DNA of 64,000 nt from Streptomyces roseoviridis (lineage in GTDB: Bacteria > Actinomycetota > Actinomycetes > Streptomycetales > Streptomycetaceae): NCBI RefSeq assembly GCF_039535235.1, contig NZ_BAAAWU010000001.1, positions 4,030,001 through 4,094,000 of the forward strand. Reading direction: 5' to 3'. Both the position numbers and the translations under genes were made by a program. Positions 49,847 to 58,913 of the stretch are shown here, in pieces. Position 1 is the stretch's first letter. The number at the start of each line of letters is the position of its first letter. The notes under the pieces were generated by a model, which saw only the letters and a list, made by a program, of their open reading frames with translations, ran no database searches and had not been told where the DNA came from.

Positions 49847-50000
49847 CGTTCTCGGATGACATCTCCTGCTTCGGCTGCATTACCGCATTCGGTGGTACTT
49901 ACGAGCTATTCGTGCAGGATGACTGCGGCGCCCCGCTTTGACCATGTTTCTCTCCTTACAATCCGCCTTGTCTTGACCACGCGACGTCAAGGAGGACGGA

Positions 50001-52355
50001 ATGGCGGGTCTCGCAGCCGCGGTGCTCACTCAGGAGAACCGTGTGATCGTGGTCGTCGTCGCGGCGGTCGCGCTCGCGGCGCTGGTCGTGGCGCAACTTC
50101 TGGTCCGCCAGGTCCTCGCGGCCGGCGAAGGCACGGAAGCCATGAAGAAGATCGCGGCGGCCGTGCAGGAGGGTGCGAACGCCTATCTCGCCCGGCAGCT
50201 GCGCACCCTCGGCGTCTTCGCCGTCGTCGTCTTCTTCCTCCTCTTCCTGCTGCCCGCGGACACCTGGTCGCAGCGCGCGGGCCGGTCCCTGTTCTTCCTG
50301 GTCGGCGCACTGTTCTCGGCGGTCACCGGATACATCGGCATGCGGCTCGCCGTCCGTGCGAACGTACGGGTCGCCGCGGCGGCCAGGGAGGCCACACCGG
50401 CCGAGGGAGAACCGGAGAAGGACCTGGCCTCGGTGTCCCACCGGGCCATGAAGATCGCCTTCCGCACCGGGGGCGTGGTCGGCATGTTCACCGTCGGTCT
50501 CGGACTGCTGGGCGCCTCCTGCGTCGTGCTCGTCTACGCCGCCGACGCGCCCAAGGTCCTGGAGGGATTCGGCCTCGGCGCCGCACTCATCGCGATGTTC
50601 ATGAGGGTCGGCGGCGGAATCTTCACCAAGGCCGCCGACGTCGGCGCCGACCTCGTCGGCAAGGTCGAGCAGGGAATCCCCGAGGACGACCCGCGCAACG
50701 CCGCCACCATCGCCGACAACGTGGGGGACAACGTCGGCGACTGCGCGGGCATGGCCGCGGACCTCTTCGAGTCGTACGCCGTCACCCTCGTCGCCGCGCT
50801 GATCCTCGGCAAGGCCGCCTTCGGCGACCTCGGCCTCGCCTTCCCCCTGATCGTGCCGGCGATCGGCGTGGTCACCGCGATGATCGGCATCTTCGCGGTC
50901 GCCCCGCGGCGCGCCGACCGCAGCGGGATGACCGCCATCAACCGGGGCTTCTTCCTCTCCGCCGTGATCTCGCTCGCCCTCGTGGCCATCGCCGTCTTCG
51001 CCTACCTCCCGTCCTCCTACGCCGACCTCAAGGGCGTCACCGAGCCCGCCATTTCCGCCCACAGCGGGGATCCCCGGGTGCTCGCCCTGGTCGCGGTCGC
51101 CATCGGCATCGTGCTCGCCGCCCTCATCCAGCAGCTCACCGGCTACTTCACGGAGACCAGCCGGCGCCCGGTCCGCGACATCGGCAAGTCCTCGCTGACC
51201 GGCCCCGCCACCGTCGTCCTCGCCGGGGTCTCCATCGGCCTGGAGTCGGCCGTCTACACGGCCTTCCTGATCGGTCTGGCCGTCTACGGGGCGTTCCTGC
51301 TCGGCGGCGTCTCCATCACGCTGGCGCTGTTCGCGGTCGCCCTCGCCGGCACCGGGCTGCTCACCACGGTCGGCGTGATCGTCGCCATGGACACCTTCGG
51401 CCCGGTCTCCGACAACGCCCAGGGCATCGCCGAGATGTCCGGGGACGTGCAGGGCGCCGGAGCGCAGGTCCTCACGGACCTCGACGCCGTGGGGAACACC
51501 ACCAAGGCGATCACCAAGGGCATCGCGATCGCCACGGCCGTCCTCGCCGCGGCCGCGCTCTTCGGCTCCTACCGGGACGCCATCGCGACGTCCGTCGCCG
51601 AAGTGGGGGCGAAGGCCGGCGAGATGAACCTCTCCATGAACATCTCCCAGCCCAACAACCTCTTCGGGATGATCCTCGGCGCCGCCGTCGTCTTCCTCTT
51701 CTCCGGCCTTGCCATCAACGCCGTGTCCCGGTCGGCCGGCGCGGTCGTCTTCGAGGTGCGCCGGCAGTTCCGCGAGCATCCCGGGATCATGGACTACAGC
51801 GAGAAGCCCGAGTACGGCCGGGTCGTCGACATCTGCACCAAGGACGCGCTGCGCGAGCTCGCCACGCCCGGCCTGCTCGCCGTGCTGGCGCCCATCGCGG
51901 TCGGCTTCACCCTCGGCGTCGGGGCGCTCGGCGCGTACCTCGCCGGAGCGATCGGCACGGGTGCCCTGATGGCCGTCTTCCTCGCCAACTCCGGTGGGGC
52001 CTGGGACAACGCCAAGAAGCTGGTCGAGGACGGTCATCACGGCGGCAAGGGCAGTGACGCGCATGCCGCGACGGTCATCGGCGACACCGTCGGCGACCCC
52101 TTCAAGGACACCGCGGGCCCGGCGATCAACCCGCTTCTGAAGGTGATGAACCTGGTCGCGCTGCTGATCGCGCCCGCCGTGGTGCAGTTCAGCTACGGCG
52201 ACGACGCCAGTCCCTGGCTGCGGGCGCTGATCGCCGTCCTGGCGATCGCCGTCATCGTGGCCGCCGTACGCGTCTCCAAGCGGCGGTCGGTGGCGGTCGG
52301 GGCGGACTCGGCCGACCGGGACGACTCCTCGAAGGGCGCGGCGGTCACTCCGTAG
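50001..52355 (+). CDS. hppA: membrane-bound proton-translocating pyrophosphatase
   Basis: A 784-residue integral membrane enzyme with about 16 helices that hydrolyses pyrophosphate and pumps protons outward. The substrate site shows DVGADLVGKVE, DDPRNAATIADNVGDNVGD and, near the C-terminus, GGAWDNAKKLVE with DTVGDPFKDT. GNTTKAITKG has Lys at the position that marks K+-independent enzymes. AAGGAGG lies 7-8 nt before ATG 50001. An A/T-rich stretch of about 150 bp upstream is probably the promoter region. Confidence 0.97.
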   Translation: MAGLAAAVLTQENRVIVVVVAAVALAALVVAQLLVRQVLAAGEGTEAMKKIAAAVQEGANAYLARQLRTLGVFAVVVFFLLFLLPADTWSQRAGRSLFFLVGALFSAVTGYIGMRLAVRANVRVAAAAREATPAEGEPEKDLASVSHRAMKIAFRTGGVVGMFTVGLGLLGASCVVLVYAADAPKVLEGFGLGAALIAMFMRVGGGIFTKAADVGADLVGKVEQGIPEDDPRNAATIADNVGDNVGDCAGMAADLFESYAVTLVAALILGKAAFGDLGLAFPLIVPAIGVVTAMIGIFAVAPRRADRSGMTAINRGFFLSAVISLALVAIAVFAYLPSSYADLKGVTEPAISAHSGDPRVLALVAVAIGIVLAALIQQLTGYFTETSRRPVRDIGKSSLTGPATVVLAGVSIGLESAVYTAFLIGLAVYGAFLLGGVSITLALFAVALAGTGLLTTVGVIVAMDTFGPVSDNAQGIAEMSGDVQGAGAQVLTDLDAVGNTTKAITKGIAIATAVLAAAALFGSYRDAIATSVAEVGAKAGEMNLSMNISQPNNLFGMILGAAVVFLFSGLAINAVSRSAGAVVFEVRRQFREHPGIMDYSEKPEYGRVVDICTKDALRELATPGLLAVLAPIAVGFTLGVGALGAYLAGAIGTGALMAVFLANSGGAWDNAKKLVEDGHHGGKGSDAHAATVIGDTVGDPFKDTAGPAINPLLKVMNLVALLIAPAVVQFSYGDDASPWLRALIAVLAIAVIVAAVRVSKRRSVAVGADSADRDDSSKGAAVTP

Positions 52356-52531
52356 CGCCGCGCTGATGAGCAGTCACGGCGGGGGCGGGGATCGCGTGTT
52401 GACGTGACGTCCGCCCCTGTCTCCTTGGTGCAAAAGGCTTCAATATTGGATGAATCGGTCGCACGATCGGTGGAAGACGACCGCACGGCGTGTATGTTCC
52501 GGGGCCGAGAGCCTTGGAAGGGACCGATCCG

Positions 52532-53173
52532 GTGAACAAGAAGCTTGCGGCCGCACTGTCCGGCGGCGCGGTACTGGTGCTCGTGCTGTCCGGTTGCGGC
52601 GACGACGAGGGCGACAAGGTCAACGACTGGGCCAAGACGTTCTGCGATCAGGCGCAGCCGCAGATCCAGAAGCGGGCCAACGCCAACCAACTGATCATCT
52701 CCACGGCGGCGGACAGCAAGCCCGCCACGATCCAGGCGGCCGACTCGAAGGCGTTCCAGGACATCGCCGACGCCGACCGGGCCCTCGCCAAGGCCGTCGA
52801 GAGCGCCGGGGCGCCGCCCGTCGACAACGGCGAGAAGGTCCAGCAGGACGCCATCAAGGAGCTCAACGCCACGGCGGTCGCGTACGACGGACTGAAGAAG
52901 CAGGTCGACGCGCTCGACACGTCGAACCAGCAGAAGTTTGCCGACGGGCTCAAGGTCGTCTCGGACAACCTCGCGAAGATCCAGAACATGGACCAGGACG
53001 CCGTCGCCAAGCTCCAGGCGGGCGAGCTGGGCCAGGCCATGGCCAAGCAGCCGGGCTGCCAGACGCCCAAGGCGTCCACCCCGCCCGCGTCCCCGAAGGC
53101 GGGCGGCCCGGCGAGCACGCCGGCCACCAACCCGTCCGGGAAGCCCAGCGCCTCGGCGAAGAGCGAGGAGTAG
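52532..53173 (+). CDS. small secreted lipoprotein
   Basis: A 213-residue lipoprotein of unknown function. A basic start (MNKKLAAALSGG) precedes a hydrophobic segment and lipobox LSGC (Cys near residue 21). The mature part is largely helical, rich in Ala, Lys, Asp and Gln, with a CDQAQPQIQ segment and a second Cys (PGCQTP), ending in a Pro/Ser/Ala tail. GTG 52532 has GGAAGGGA about 9-12 nt upstream. It follows hppA by 176 bp. No enzymatic motif is visible. Confidence 0.85.
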   Translation: MNKKLAAALSGGAVLVLVLSGCGDDEGDKVNDWAKTFCDQAQPQIQKRANANQLIISTAADSKPATIQAADSKAFQDIADADRALAKAVESAGAPPVDNGEKVQQDAIKELNATAVAYDGLKKQVDALDTSNQQKFADGLKVVSDNLAKIQNMDQDAVAKLQAGELGQAMAKQPGCQTPKASTPPASPKAGGPASTPATNPSGKPSASAKSEE

Positions 53174-53446
53174 CCCTCACCCGCGGGGCAGTCGCGTCAC
53201 GGGCCGGTCCGGCGTCCTCGCCGGGCCGGCCCGCCGCTGTTCCCGGCCGCCCGCCCGGAGCCCGCCGGGCCGCCCCCTCCCGGCCCGCCCGCCGCAGGCG
53301 CGGCGCCGCCTGCCGCCCCCGCCCGACCCGGGCCCGCCGCAGGCGCGGTGCCGCCTGCCGCCGCCGCCCGCCCCGGGCCCGTCCCAGGCGTGGCGCCGCC
53401 CGCAGCCACCTCCCGGCCCGGCTGCCGCACGCCGTGCGGGTAGTCG
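53174..53446. other. GC-rich intergenic stretch after the lipoprotein gene
   Basis: About 270 bp of very GC-rich sequence without a credible gene; 45-bp repeats occupy 53291-53405. DnaA boxes and the methyltransferase promoter follow. Confidence 0.5.
53291..53405. repeat. 45-bp tandem repeat, about 2.6 copies
   Basis: Units starting at 53291, 53336 and 53381 share GC(C)GCAGGCGCGGCGCCGCC-like sequence with a few substitutions; the third is truncated. Confidence 0.8.
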
Positions 53447-53486
53447 TTGTCCACAGGGCGGCCCCCGGTGCCGCCGGTTGTCCACA
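53447..53486 (+). promoter_or_regulatory. pair of perfect DnaA boxes upstream of the methyltransferase gene
   Basis: TTGTCCACA at 53447-53455 and 53478-53486, same orientation, 31 bp apart (three helical turns). A degenerate TTGTCCGTG at 53510-53518 continues at 32-bp spacing, just before the -10 box. Confidence 0.65.
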
Positions 53487-53526
53487 GACCGGCTCGTCGG
53501 TGGCGGCCGTTGTCCGTGGTGGCCGT

Positions 53527-53532
53527 CACAAT
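53527..53532 (+). promoter_or_regulatory. -10 box of a probable leaderless transcript
   Basis: CACAAT, seven bases, then GTG at 53540. Confidence 0.5.
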
Positions 53533-53539
53533 GGGGCAC

Positions 53540-55078
53540 GTGAGTACGACCAGCACGACCCCCAGCCTTCCGGTGCCCACGCACGCCGCCCGACTGCGCG
53601 AGGCGCTGCTCGCCGCCGACTTCACCGCCGACGGCCTGCTCGACCTGCTCGGTGCGCAGGCCTATGCCGCCCTCGCCCGCAGCGAGACCGTGCCCGCGCT
53701 CCGGGCCACCCGCGGGGACTCCCCGCTGGAGACCCTCGTCCGCCTCTTCCTGCTCCAGCAGCCGGTCGAGCAGGCACGGGCCGCGGCCGCGCTGCCCCTG
53801 GAGGAGGCGCTCGCCGACGGCTGGCTCGTCCGCGAGGGCGAGACGGTGTCCGCCACGGTCGACGTGCGGCCGTACGGCGGACCGGACGGCGAGGACTGGT
53901 TCATCGTCTCCGACCTCGGCTGCGCCGTCGGCGGCGCCGGTGGCATCGGCAAGAAGGACGAAGGGGTCGTCCTCGGGGTCGGCGGGGCCTCCACCACCCT
54001 CGCCGGCATCACCGTCCGCGCCCCCGTCGCCACCGCCCTCGACCTCGGCACCGGCTCCGGCATCCAGGCCCTGCACGCCGCCCAGCACGCCACCCTGGTC
54101 ACCGCCACCGACCTCAACCCGCGCGCCCTGGACTTCACCCGGCTCACCCTCGCCCTGTCCGGCGCCCGCGGCGCCGAGCTGCTGCGCGGCTCGCTCTTCG
54201 AGCCGGTCGACGGGGACACGTACGACCTGATCGTCTCCAACCCGCCGTTCGTGATCTCCCCCGGCACCGGGCTCACCTACCGGGACGGCGGCATGAGCGG
54301 CGACGACCTGTGCCGCACGCTCGTGCAGCAGGCCGGCGACCGGCTCAACGACGGCGGATACGCCCAGTTCCTCGCCAACTGGCAGCACGTCGAGGGCGAG
54401 GACTGGCAGGACCGGCTGCGCTCCTGGGTGCCGCGCGGCTGCGACGCCTGGATCGTGCAGCGCGAGGTCCAGGACGTCACCCAGTACACCGAGCTGTGGC
54501 TGCGCGACAGCGGTGAGCACCGCGGCGACCCGGAGGAGTACCGCCGGGCGTACGAGCGGTGGCTCGACGAGTTCGAGGCCGGGAAGACCAGGAGCATCGG
54601 CTTCGGCTGGATCACCCTGCGGAAGAACGCCGCCGTAGCCTCCGGCGCGATCGAGCCGTCGATCGTCCTGGAGGAGTGGCCGCACCCCGTCGAGCAGCCG
54701 CTCGGCGACACCGTACGGGCCCACTTCGAGCGCCAGGACTACCTGCGCACGCACGACGACGCCGCCCTGCTCGCCGACCGCTTCGTCCTCGCGCCCGAGG
54801 TCGTGCAGGAGCAGGTCGGCCTGCCCGGCGCCGAGGACCCGGAGCACGTGCTCCTCCGGCAGAACCGCGGGATGCGCCGAGCCACCCGCGTCGACCACGT
54901 CGCCGCCGGGTTCGCGGGCGTTTGCGACGGCTCTCTGAGCGCCGGGCGGATCCTCGACGCCATCGGCCAGCTCACCGGAGAGGACCCGGTCCTGCTGCGG
55001 GACCGCACCCCGCAGGCCATTCGGCTCCTGGTCGAAGAGGGCTTCCTGCTGCCGGTCACCGGAGAGGAGACCGGTTGA
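53540..55078 (+). CDS. class I SAM-dependent methyltransferase (NPPF type)
   Basis: A 512-residue protein. An N-terminal helical region (about 1-130) precedes the Rossmann fold: ALDLGTGSGIQALHAAQH for SAM binding (near 173) and DLIVSNPPFVIS (near 230), the NPPY/F signature of enzymes that methylate nitrogen in amides or bases. A C-terminal extension of about 150 residues, rich in charged residues, is of unknown role. GTG 53540 is supported by the leaderless promoter. The target could be rRNA, protein glutamine or a small molecule. One base separates it from the next gene. Confidence 0.87.
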   Translation: MSTTSTTPSLPVPTHAARLREALLAADFTADGLLDLLGAQAYAALARSETVPALRATRGDSPLETLVRLFLLQQPVEQARAAAALPLEEALADGWLVREGETVSATVDVRPYGGPDGEDWFIVSDLGCAVGGAGGIGKKDEGVVLGVGGASTTLAGITVRAPVATALDLGTGSGIQALHAAQHATLVTATDLNPRALDFTRLTLALSGARGAELLRGSLFEPVDGDTYDLIVSNPPFVISPGTGLTYRDGGMSGDDLCRTLVQQAGDRLNDGGYAQFLANWQHVEGEDWQDRLRSWVPRGCDAWIVQREVQDVTQYTELWLRDSGEHRGDPEEYRRAYERWLDEFEAGKTRSIGFGWITLRKNAAVASGAIEPSIVLEEWPHPVEQPLGDTVRAHFERQDYLRTHDDAALLADRFVLAPEVVQEQVGLPGAEDPEHVLLRQNRGMRRATRVDHVAAGFAGVCDGSLSAGRILDAIGQLTGEDPVLLRDRTPQAIRLLVEEGFLLPVTGEETG

Positions 55079-55079
55079 G

Positions 55080-56090
55080 GTGATACGGATCGAGCTCGAC
55101 GAAGGGGCGCTCGGCGCCACCCGGATCGCGATGAGCCCCCTGCGGGACGCCTTCTGCGCCCTCCACCTGGCCCTGCCCTCCCGCAACCCGTCCTGGCCGT
55201 ACCAGGAATGGGTGGGGCCGGCGCGCGAGGTGTGGCGCGAGGACGACCGGCTCCGGCCGCTGCGCGATCTGCTCGCCCACCGGCCCGGGGTGTCCGACGT
55301 GCTGCTGCCCCGGCCCGTTGGCACCGCCGACGTGTACGAGGAGCTCGACCTGCTGCGCGCCACCGACCCCGCGCTGGTGCGCGCGCGGATCGCCGACTGC
55401 TACGCCGGGCTGGAGGACGCCCCCTTCCTGCGCCCGTATCTGACGGACCCGGAGGCGGCGTGCGCGGCGCTCGCCGACGCGTACGCGGCGTGGTGGGAGG
55501 GCGCCATCGCGCCGTACTGGCCGGTCATGCGCCGGCTCGTGGAGGACGAAGTCCTCGTCCGGGCCCGTACGTTCGCCACCGAGGGCATCGACGCCCTGTT
55601 CACCGGCCTGGAGGCGCGGGTCCGCTGGCAGCGGCCTGTGCTCGAACTGACGAAGTGGGTCGAGGCGGAGTACGCGGCGGGTGAACGGCGGCTCGTCCTC
55701 GTCCCGATGGTCTTCGCCGAGGGCTGCCGGCTGTACTCGACAGACGACCCCGAGGTGCTGACCGTCAACTTCCAGGCGCGGGGCGCGGCCGCCCTGCGCG
55801 AAGGCGCGGAGCGGGCCGCATCCGTCGCCGAGGACCGGCTCGGACTGCTCCTGGGACGGGGCCGGGCCGCCGTGCTGAGGGAGCTGGGCGGACCGCTGAC
55901 GACGCAGGGGCTCGCCGACCGGCTGGGCCTCGCGCCCAGCACCGTGTCCGAGCACCTGTCCCTGCTGGCCGGCGCGGGCGTCGTCACCCGCCACCGGGTG
56001 GGACGCTCGGTCTATTACCAGCTGACGGACACCGGGCGTTCGCTGCTCGCCCTCCTCGCCGGTGAAGGGGTGCTGGGCGCGATCGCGTGA
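55080..56090 (+). CDS. ArsR-type transcriptional regulator with large N-terminal (DUF5937-like) domain
   Basis: A 336-residue regulator. The first 240 residues form an effector-like domain without a recognised enzyme motif. The winged helix is at the C-terminus: RAAVLRELGGPLTTQGLADRLGLAPSTVSEHLSLLAGAGVVTRHRVGR, a normal ArsR fold lacking metal-binding Cys. GTG 55080 begins one base after the methyltransferase stop; coupling is likely. The ABC exporter just downstream is a plausible target. Confidence 0.85.
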   Translation: MIRIELDEGALGATRIAMSPLRDAFCALHLALPSRNPSWPYQEWVGPAREVWREDDRLRPLRDLLAHRPGVSDVLLPRPVGTADVYEELDLLRATDPALVRARIADCYAGLEDAPFLRPYLTDPEAACAALADAYAAWWEGAIAPYWPVMRRLVEDEVLVRARTFATEGIDALFTGLEARVRWQRPVLELTKWVEAEYAAGERRLVLVPMVFAEGCRLYSTDDPEVLTVNFQARGAAALREGAERAASVAEDRLGLLLGRGRAAVLRELGGPLTTQGLADRLGLAPSTVSEHLSLLAGAGVVTRHRVGRSVYYQLTDTGRSLLALLAGEGVLGAIA

Positions 56091-56136
56091 GGATTCGGGG
56101 GCCGCCGAATCGATGGCCGGTGCCCGCGGCCCCTCC

Positions 56137-56142
56137 TAGCTT
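56137..56142 (+). promoter_or_regulatory. -10 box of a probable leaderless transcript
   Basis: TAGCTT, six bases, then the ATG at 56149. Confidence 0.6.
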
Positions 56143-56148
56143 CGCGCC

Positions 56149-57327
56149 ATGCTTGCGATCGAGGCGGACGCGCTGCGCCGCACCTACACCCACAGAACCG
56201 GCTGGCTCCGGCCGCGCAGGACCGAGACCGAGGCCGTCCGCGCGGTCACCTTCGACGTGGCGCCCGGCGAGCTCTTCGGCCTGCTCGGGCCCAACGGCGC
56301 CGGGAAGACCACTACCATCAAGATGCTCAACACCCTGCTGCTGCCGACCTCCGGCACGGCGCGGGTGTTCGGGCACGACGTGGCCCGCGACCCGGTCGCC
56401 GTACGGAAGAGGATCGGGTACGTCTTCGGCGGCGACCGCGGTCTCTACGACCGGCTCAGCGCTCTCGACAACCTGCGGTACTTCGCCGAGCTGTACGGCG
56501 TCGAGGCCCGCGCCCAGAGGCGGAGGATCACCGAACTGCTCGACCTGGTCGGCCTGGCGGGTCGCGAGCGGGAGCGGGTCGAGGGCTACTCGCGCGGCAT
56601 GCGGCAGCGGCTGCACATCGCCCGCGGGCTGCTGCACCGCCCCGATGTCCTCTTCCTCGACGAGCCGTCCGTCGGCGTCGACCCGGTCGCCGCCCGCGAC
56701 CTGCGCCGTACGGTCGCAGATCTCGCCGCCGCCGGTACCACCGTGCTGCTCACCACCCACTACATGGCCGAGGCGGACGAGCTGTGCGACCGCGTCGCCG
56801 TCGTCACGGGCGGCCGGATCCGTGCCCTGGGCACCCCCGAGAGCCTCAAGTCCAGGGTCGGGGAACGGGCGGTGCTGGAGATCGAGGCGTACGGCGTGGG
56901 CGAGGACCGGCTCGAACGCATCCGGCGGATCCCCGGCGTCCGGGGCGCGGCCGTGGAGGAGCGCGGCACCGCACAGGCCCTGACCGTGCAGACCGACCGC
57001 GGTGCCGAGCTGCACGCCCCGGTCCTGGCGGCACTCGACGGCGTACGCGTCGGACGGGTCGTCAGCCGTGAACCGTCCCTGGAGGACGCCTACATCGCCA
57101 TCGTGGAGGACGCGGAGCGGGCCGAAGCCGACGGCGCCGGCCCGGAGGAGTCCCACGCCGACGGACCCGGCCCGGGGGAGTCCCACGCCGACGGACCCGG
57201 CCCGGGGGAGTCCCACGCCGACGGACCCGGCCCGGAGCGGCGCGGCCCAGCGCGGCCCGACTCGGCGTGGCCCGGGCCGGCGCCGCGCGGACCGGAGCAC
57301 CCGGGGACGCAGGAGGTGCCGGCGTGA
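56149..57327 (+). CDS. ABC transporter ATP-binding protein (DrrA/NatA-like) with repeat tail
   Basis: A 392-residue ATPase. Walker A is GPNGAGKTTTIKML (near 44), the signature is GYSRGMRQRL, Walker B VLFLDEPSVGVDP, and the switch His is in LLTTHYMAEADE. A C-terminal domain of about 80 residues resembles the DrrA accessory domain. The tail (about 325-392) consists of 10-residue repeats (SHADGPGPGE) and an Arg/Pro-rich end. It pairs with the two permeases downstream to form a drug- or lipid-export complex. The tail overlaps the first permease start. Confidence 0.93.
   Translation: MLAIEADALRRTYTHRTGWLRPRRTETEAVRAVTFDVAPGELFGLLGPNGAGKTTTIKMLNTLLLPTSGTARVFGHDVARDPVAVRKRIGYVFGGDRGLYDRLSALDNLRYFAELYGVEARAQRRRITELLDLVGLAGRERERVEGYSRGMRQRLHIARGLLHRPDVLFLDEPSVGVDPVAARDLRRTVADLAAAGTTVLLTTHYMAEADELCDRVAVVTGGRIRALGTPESLKSRVGERAVLEIEAYGVGEDRLERIRRIPGVRGAAVEERGTAQALTVQTDRGAELHAPVLAALDGVRVGRVVSREPSLEDAYIAIVEDAERAEADGAGPEESHADGPGPGESHADGPGPGESHADGPGPERRGPARPDSAWPGPAPRGPEHPGTQEVPA
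57127..57240 (+). repeat. 30-bp coding tandem repeat in the ABC ATPase tail
   Basis: Copies at 57151, 57181 and 57211, preceded by a partial copy. The first two full copies are identical. They encode SHADGPGPGE. Confidence 0.9.
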
Positions 57328-58109
57328 TCCGTGTGCTGCGGCTGGTCGTCGTCGGGGTGCGCACCCACGTCTCGTACATGTCGCGCTCGCCGATCGAGAT
57401 CACCTTCGCCGTCCTCGTCCCCCTCGTCTACGCGACGCTCGCCGTCCACCTGTTCCGCGCCGCCGGTGACCCGGACCGGCTGCTCACCGCGTCCGTGGGC
57501 GCCGGGCTCATGGGCATCTGGGGCTCGGTGCTCTTCGGCTCGGGCGGCGCCGTGCAGAACCAGCGCTGGCTCGGCACCCTGGAGACCCTGGTCGTCGCCC
57601 CGACCCCGCTCGCCCTGGTGCTGTTGCCGGTCACCCTGGCCACGGCCGTGATCGGCACGTACGCGATGGGCGCGACCGTGCTGTGGGGCGTGCTCCTCTT
57701 CGGGGTGCCCCTGGACTTCGCGCACCCGCTGCTCTTCCTCCTCGCGGTGCCGGTCTGCGTCCTTGCCCTCGGTATGACGGGCCTGCTGCTCGCCGCCACC
57801 TTCGTCCTGCTGCGCAACGCCAACGCCCTGGCCAACCCGCTGGACACACCCGTCTGGCTGCTCTCCGGACTCCTGGTCCCGATCACCGTGCTGCCCGCCT
57901 GGACGCACCCGCTGTCCTGGGCGCTTCCCACCACCTGGGGCGCGCGGGCCGTGCACGCCGCGACCTCCGGCGGACCCGGCGCGGGAGAGGTCCTGGTCCC
58001 GCTGCTCGCCGCCGTGGCGCTCGGGTCCGGTTACGCCCTCGCGGCGGTCCTCGTCCTCGGCCGGGTGGAGCGCCGGGCCCGCGCCGCCGCGACCCTCGCC
58101 CTCGCCTGA
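57324..58109 (+). CDS. ABC-2 type permease (first of two)
   Basis: A 261-residue permease with six helices. It is a member of the ABC2 family; QNQRWLGTLETLVVAPTP is the conserved loop after the second helix. GTG 57324 overlaps the ATPase stop as GTGA. It probably heterodimerises with the next gene product. Confidence 0.9.
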   Translation: MIRVLRLVVVGVRTHVSYMSRSPIEITFAVLVPLVYATLAVHLFRAAGDPDRLLTASVGAGLMGIWGSVLFGSGGAVQNQRWLGTLETLVVAPTPLALVLLPVTLATAVIGTYAMGATVLWGVLLFGVPLDFAHPLLFLLAVPVCVLALGMTGLLLAATFVLLRNANALANPLDTPVWLLSGLLVPITVLPAWTHPLSWALPTTWGARAVHAATSGGPGAGEVLVPLLAAVALGSGYALAAVLVLGRVERRARAAATLALA

Positions 58110-58121
58110 AAGGCACCGGAG

Positions 58122-58913
58122 ATGTTCCGCTTCCTCGGCTCCGCCCGGCTGCTGCTCATCGGCGGGGCCCTTTCCTACCGCGCCCTGTTCAACTGGACGA
58201 CCCCGCCGATGTTCATCGGAACTCTGCTGGTCGGACCGCTCCTCCAGGTCTTCTTCTTCGTCTACCTCGGACGGGAACTCGGCGTCGCCGACGACCGTTT
58301 CCATCTCGTCGGCAACGCCGTGCTCGCAGCTTCCGCCTCCTGCGTGTACGGCGGGACGATGGCCGTCGCCAACGAGCGCCGGTACGGCACCCTGGGCGCC
58401 GTCCTGCTCTCGCCCCGGCACCGGGTCCCGCTGTGGGCGGGTCGCGCTCTGCCGTACGTGCTCAACGGGCTGCTCATCAGCGCGTTCGTGCTCGCCGCCG
58501 CCGCGACCGTGCTCGATCTGCCCGTGCCGCCGGGCGCGGTGCCCGGCCTGGGCCTGGTCCTGCTCCTCGGGGCCGTCGCGTGCTCGGCGTTCGGGCTCGC
58601 CCTCGGGGCGCTCGGGCTGCGTTTCCGGGACGTGTTCCTGGTGTCGAACGTGGCGAGTTCGACGCTGCTCCTGCTGACGGGTGCCGCCGTGCCCCGGGAG
58701 ACCCTGCCGGAGTGGATGCGCACCGCCGGCGAGCTGCTGCCGCTGACCCACGCGGCGGACGCGGCGCGCCGGCTGACCGCGGGCGACGGTCTCGACGCGG
58801 GGCTGCTCGCCGCCGAGCTCCTGGTGGGCGCGGGCTACGCGGTCCTCGCGGTGACCTTGCTCGCCCTCTTCGAGCGGGGGAGCAGGCGGCGCGCCACGCT
58901 CGACGTCATGTGA
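58122..58913 (+). CDS. ABC-2 type permease (second of two)
   Basis: A 263-residue permease with six helices and the conserved NERRYGTLGAVLLSPRHR loop, parallel to QRWLGTLETL in its partner. ATG 58122 has CCGGAG just upstream, 12 bp after the previous stop. A repeat-rich gap follows it. Confidence 0.9.
   Translation: MFRFLGSARLLLIGGALSYRALFNWTTPPMFIGTLLVGPLLQVFFFVYLGRELGVADDRFHLVGNAVLAASASCVYGGTMAVANERRYGTLGAVLLSPRHRVPLWAGRALPYVLNGLLISAFVLAAAATVLDLPVPPGAVPGLGLVLLLGAVACSAFGLALGALGLRFRDVFLVSNVASSTLLLLTGAAVPRETLPEWMRTAGELLPLTHAADAARRLTAGDGLDAGLLAAELLVGAGYAVLAVTLLALFERGSRRRATLDVM

Noticed and set aside
49938..49962. TTGACC and TACAAT pair upstream of hppA as a sigma-70-type promoter
   Set aside because: The spacer is only 13 bp, too short for a normal promoter; the region is probably the promoter but these boxes are not paired.
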